DNA of 8,376 nucleotides from Bacillota bacterium (lineage in GTDB: Bacteria > Bacillota > Clostridia > Christensenellales > CAG-138), in contig JAFABA010000007.1 of NCBI GenBank assembly GCA_023426265.1, positions 1 through 8,376 of the forward strand. Reading direction: 5' to 3'. The translations under genes and the position numbers were made by a program. Under the pieces are notes generated by a model. It had not been told where the DNA came from. It ran no database searches and saw only the letters and a program-made list of their open reading frames with translations. This document shows positions 6,872 to 8,376 of the stretch, piece after piece (positions within the stretch are counted from its first letter, which is position 1; every line of letters starts with the position of its first letter).

Positions 6872-7267
6872 ATGAAAAAGACGGAGCTCATTAACAGCGA
6901 AATTTCCGCCGTTGTTGCGCGTATGGGGCATACGGACAGCCTGGCTATCGGCGACTGCGGCCTGCCGATACCGGACGGCGTAAAACGCATCGACCTTGCG
7001 CTTGTCCGCAACCAGCCGCGTTTTCTCGATACGCTGCAGGCGGTGCTTGCGGAGCTGTGCGTGGAGCGCGCTGTAGTGGCGGCAGAGCTTATGGAGGGCA
7101 CCCCGGAGCTTGTAAAAGAGATCCGGGCGCTGCTGCCCGAAGCCACGATAGACGCCGTGCCGCATGATCAGTTCAAAAAGCTCACGGAAAACACAAAGGC
7201 GGTCATCCGCACAGGCGAATGCACACCATACGCAAACATCATCCTCTGTTCGGGAGTGAAATTCTAA
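6872..7267 (+). CDS. rbsD: D-ribose pyranase, RbsD/FucU family
   Basis: Mutarotase that interconverts beta-pyranose and beta-furanose forms of ribose so that the furanose can be phosphorylated; a cytoplasmic oligomeric (decameric) enzyme in characterised relatives. At 131 residues the length matches bacterial RbsD exactly. The N-terminus (LINSEIS...GHTD) carries catalytic H20, followed by D28 in GDCGLPIP. H98 (PHDQF) and the C-terminal GEC-PYANIIL block with Y120 and N122 match the residues lining the known active site. Start ATG 6872 has an excellent ribosome binding site and lies 11 nt after the sulfatase stop; a ribokinase-like gene follows 5 nt later. RbsD with a kinase is normally part of a ribose operon with a sugar ABC transporter; here it sits behind a NitT/TauT importer and a sulfatase, suggesting the sugar is released from an imported conjugate. 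FucU-like activity on another sugar cannot be excluded. Confidence 0.92.
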   Translation: MKKTELINSEISAVVARMGHTDSLAIGDCGLPIPDGVKRIDLALVRNQPRFLDTLQAVLAELCVERAVVAAELMEGTPELVKEIRALLPEATIDAVPHDQFKKLTENTKAVIRTGECTPYANIILCSGVKF

Positions 7268-7272
7268 AGACT

Positions 7273-8159
7273 ATGAAGACAGTCAATTTTGGCTCGCTCA
7301 ACCTCGATCATGTTTACCGGCTGAACGCGTTTGTCGCACCCGGCGAAACCAAAGCCTGTGCCGATTATCGGGTCATGGCCGGCGGCAAGGGGCTCAACCA
7401 GTCCATTGCGATGGCCGGGGCCGGTATGGAAGTGTTTCATGCGGGCTGCATCGGGCCTGAGGGTGGCCTGCTGACGGATACGCTCAAATGCAGGGGCGTC
7501 CGGACGGAATACATTCAGACGCTGCAGGCAAGCACGGGCCACGCCATCATCCAGGTGGACGACGGCGGCGAAAACTGCATCCTGCTGTACGGCGGGACCA
7601 ACGGCATGTTCACCGAAGCATATGTGGACAAAGTGCTTTCCAACTTCGGCGAACGTGATATCGTGGTCCTGCAAAACGAAACCAACCTGGTCCCGTACAT
7701 CATGCGCATAGGCGGGGCATGCGCATCGCCTTCAACGCGGCGCCCATTAGGCCGGAGGTCCGTTCCTTTCCGCTGGAGCTTGTCACCTGGCTGTTTGTAA
7801 ACGAAATAGAGGGCGGGTTTTTGAGCGGGGAAACGCAGCCGCAGGCGATTGCGGAAGCGCTTCATCGCATGTACCCGGGCGCGTGCGTTGTGCTTACGCT
7901 GGGCGCGGACGGGTGCCTCTGCCGTATGGGCAATGACACCCTTCGGCAGGATGCATTTATGGTCCAGGCTGTGGATACTACGGCGGCGGGCGATACGTTT
8001 ATCGGCTATTTCCTGTGCGGCGTATCGGAAGGAATGGATGTATCCCACGCACTGAAGTTCGCCAGCGCGGCGGGCGCGCTCGCCGTCACGGCCGCGGGCG
8101 CCGCCGATTCGATACCCGCCCGCAGCCAGGCGGAGCAGTTCTTGCAAAAGCACGTATAA
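7273..8159 (+). pseudogene. rbsK: Ribokinase-like PfkB sugar kinase, frameshifted
   Basis: A ribokinase homologue (ATP-dependent phosphorylation of ribose at O5) split over two frames. The first frame, from ATG 7273, has GSLNLDH, the PfkB signature GGKGLNQSIAMA at residues 37-48, and family-like sequence up to NLVPYIM (codon 7702-7704). It then runs as unrelated residues to a TAA at 7798-7800. The second frame is homologous from about 7704 (AHRRGMRIAFNAAP), with FVNEIEG, LTLGADG and the second PfkB signature DTTAAGDTF, catalytic Asp codon 7992-7994, to TAA 8157-8159. A -1 step at ~7704 joins the halves but leaves two residues fewer than typical ribokinases there, as expected for a 7-nt deletion. 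Neither half alone holds both substrate and catalytic sites, so the gene as written is probably inactive, unless this is an assembly error. No strong ribosome binding site precedes 7273; coupling to rbsD is likely. Confidence 0.85.
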
Positions 8160-8189
8160 ACGACCCGAAGATACCCGCATCACGCAAAA

Positions 8190-8195
8190 AGGAGG
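8190..8195 (+). promoter_or_regulatory. Ribosome binding site selecting the TTG start of the maturase
   Basis: AGGAGG sits 7 nt before TTG 8203. No in-frame ATG or GTG exists between the ribokinase stop and this point, and the next in-frame ATG (8313) lies after the radical SAM cysteines. TTG is therefore the only sensible start. Confidence 0.75.
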
Positions 8196-8202
8196 CGATC
8201 CC

Positions 8203-8376
8203 TTGCCGCCGCTGAACGTTTTGATCAAACCGGCCTCCGGCCGCTGCAACCTTCGGTGCCGATATTGCTTTTATACCGATGAGACCTGCAACCGCGAGAC
8301 GCCGGATTTCGGCATGATGAGCGAGCAGACAGCTGAACAGGTCGTAAAAAAGTCTCTCGCTTTTGCGGAGGGTTCC
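8203..8376 (+). CDS. Anaerobic sulfatase-maturating enzyme (radical SAM), 3' truncated
   Basis: First 58 codons of a radical SAM protein cut by the right edge. With TTG 8203 as start the protein begins PPLNVLIKPASGRCNLRC, the typical N-terminus of anSME-type maturases. The CxxxCxxC motif is C15, C19, C22 (CNLRCRYCFY), which should hold the 4Fe-4S cluster that cleaves S-adenosylmethionine; the spacing from the N-terminus equals that in the characterised clostridial enzyme as I recall it. Such enzymes oxidise the active-site Cys (or Ser) of sulfatases to formylglycine without oxygen, in the cytoplasm. The obvious client is the sulfatase at 5391-6860, whose C49 lies in a CMPAR motif. The expected SPASM-type C-terminal region with two more Fe-S clusters is outside the window. 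The gene starts 43 nt after the ribokinase and probably belongs to the same operon. Confidence 0.88.
   Translation, partial: MPPLNVLIKPASGRCNLRCRYCFYTDETCNRETPDFGMMSEQTAEQVVKKSLAFAEGS

Noticed and set aside
7700..7725. Programmed -1 ribosomal frameshift in the ribokinase
   Set aside because: No XXXYYYZ slippery heptamer or obvious downstream pseudoknot, and two expected residues are also missing, which fits a deletion better.
7719..8159. Independent small gene starting at ATG 7719
   Set aside because: It is the C-terminal half of a ribokinase including its catalytic Asp; homology continues upstream in the other frame, so it is a fragment and not a separate gene.

Overview
The window is an almost gap-free run of ten genes, all on the + strand, with 1-nt to ~100-nt junctions, so it reads as one operon or part of one. 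GC-rich third positions, strong AGGAGG-type ribosome binding sites, a lipoprotein-type binding protein and an oxygen-sensitive sulfatase maturase point to a strictly anaerobic, fairly GC-rich Clostridia-like Firmicute, plausibly from a gut or similar anoxic habitat. The taxon is an inference; no rRNA or tRNA is present.

Layout: (1) the 3' part of a zinc-dependent medium-chain alcohol/polyol dehydrogenase (1-1010, cut by the left edge); (2) a complete NitT/TauT (nitrate/sulfonate/taurine-type) ABC importer made of a lipoprotein binding protein (1040-2182), a long stem-loop (2214-2263), two different permeases (2279-3076, 3082-3861) and two different ATPases (3861-4613, 4625-5368); (3) a Cys-type sulfatase without signal peptide (5391-6860); (4) an RbsD-family D-ribose pyranase (6872-7267); (5) a PfkB-family ribokinase split by a frameshift near 7704 (7273-8159); (6) the first 58 codons of an anaerobic sulfatase-maturating radical SAM enzyme (8203 to the right edge).

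Read together, the genes suggest uptake of a small anionic organosulfate, removal of its sulfate in the cytoplasm by a sulfatase activated by the maturase, and processing of the released alcohol or sugar by dehydrogenase, mutarotase and sugar kinase. RbsD and the kinase make ribose or a ribose-like sugar a candidate product. The substrate itself cannot be read from sequence.

The most unusual feature is the importer. This family normally uses one permease and one ATPase as homodimers. Here both are duplicated, and the two ATPases carry complementary defects: the first has an altered Walker A and lacks the switch histidine (Asn instead), the second has LSASM in place of LSGGM. In a head-to-tail heterodimer these defects fall in the same composite ATP site and leave the other fully canonical. 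That degenerate-site layout is well known from heterodimeric exporters but unexpected in an importer of this type. No convincing promoter, intrinsic terminator, mobile element, CRISPR array or RNA gene was seen.
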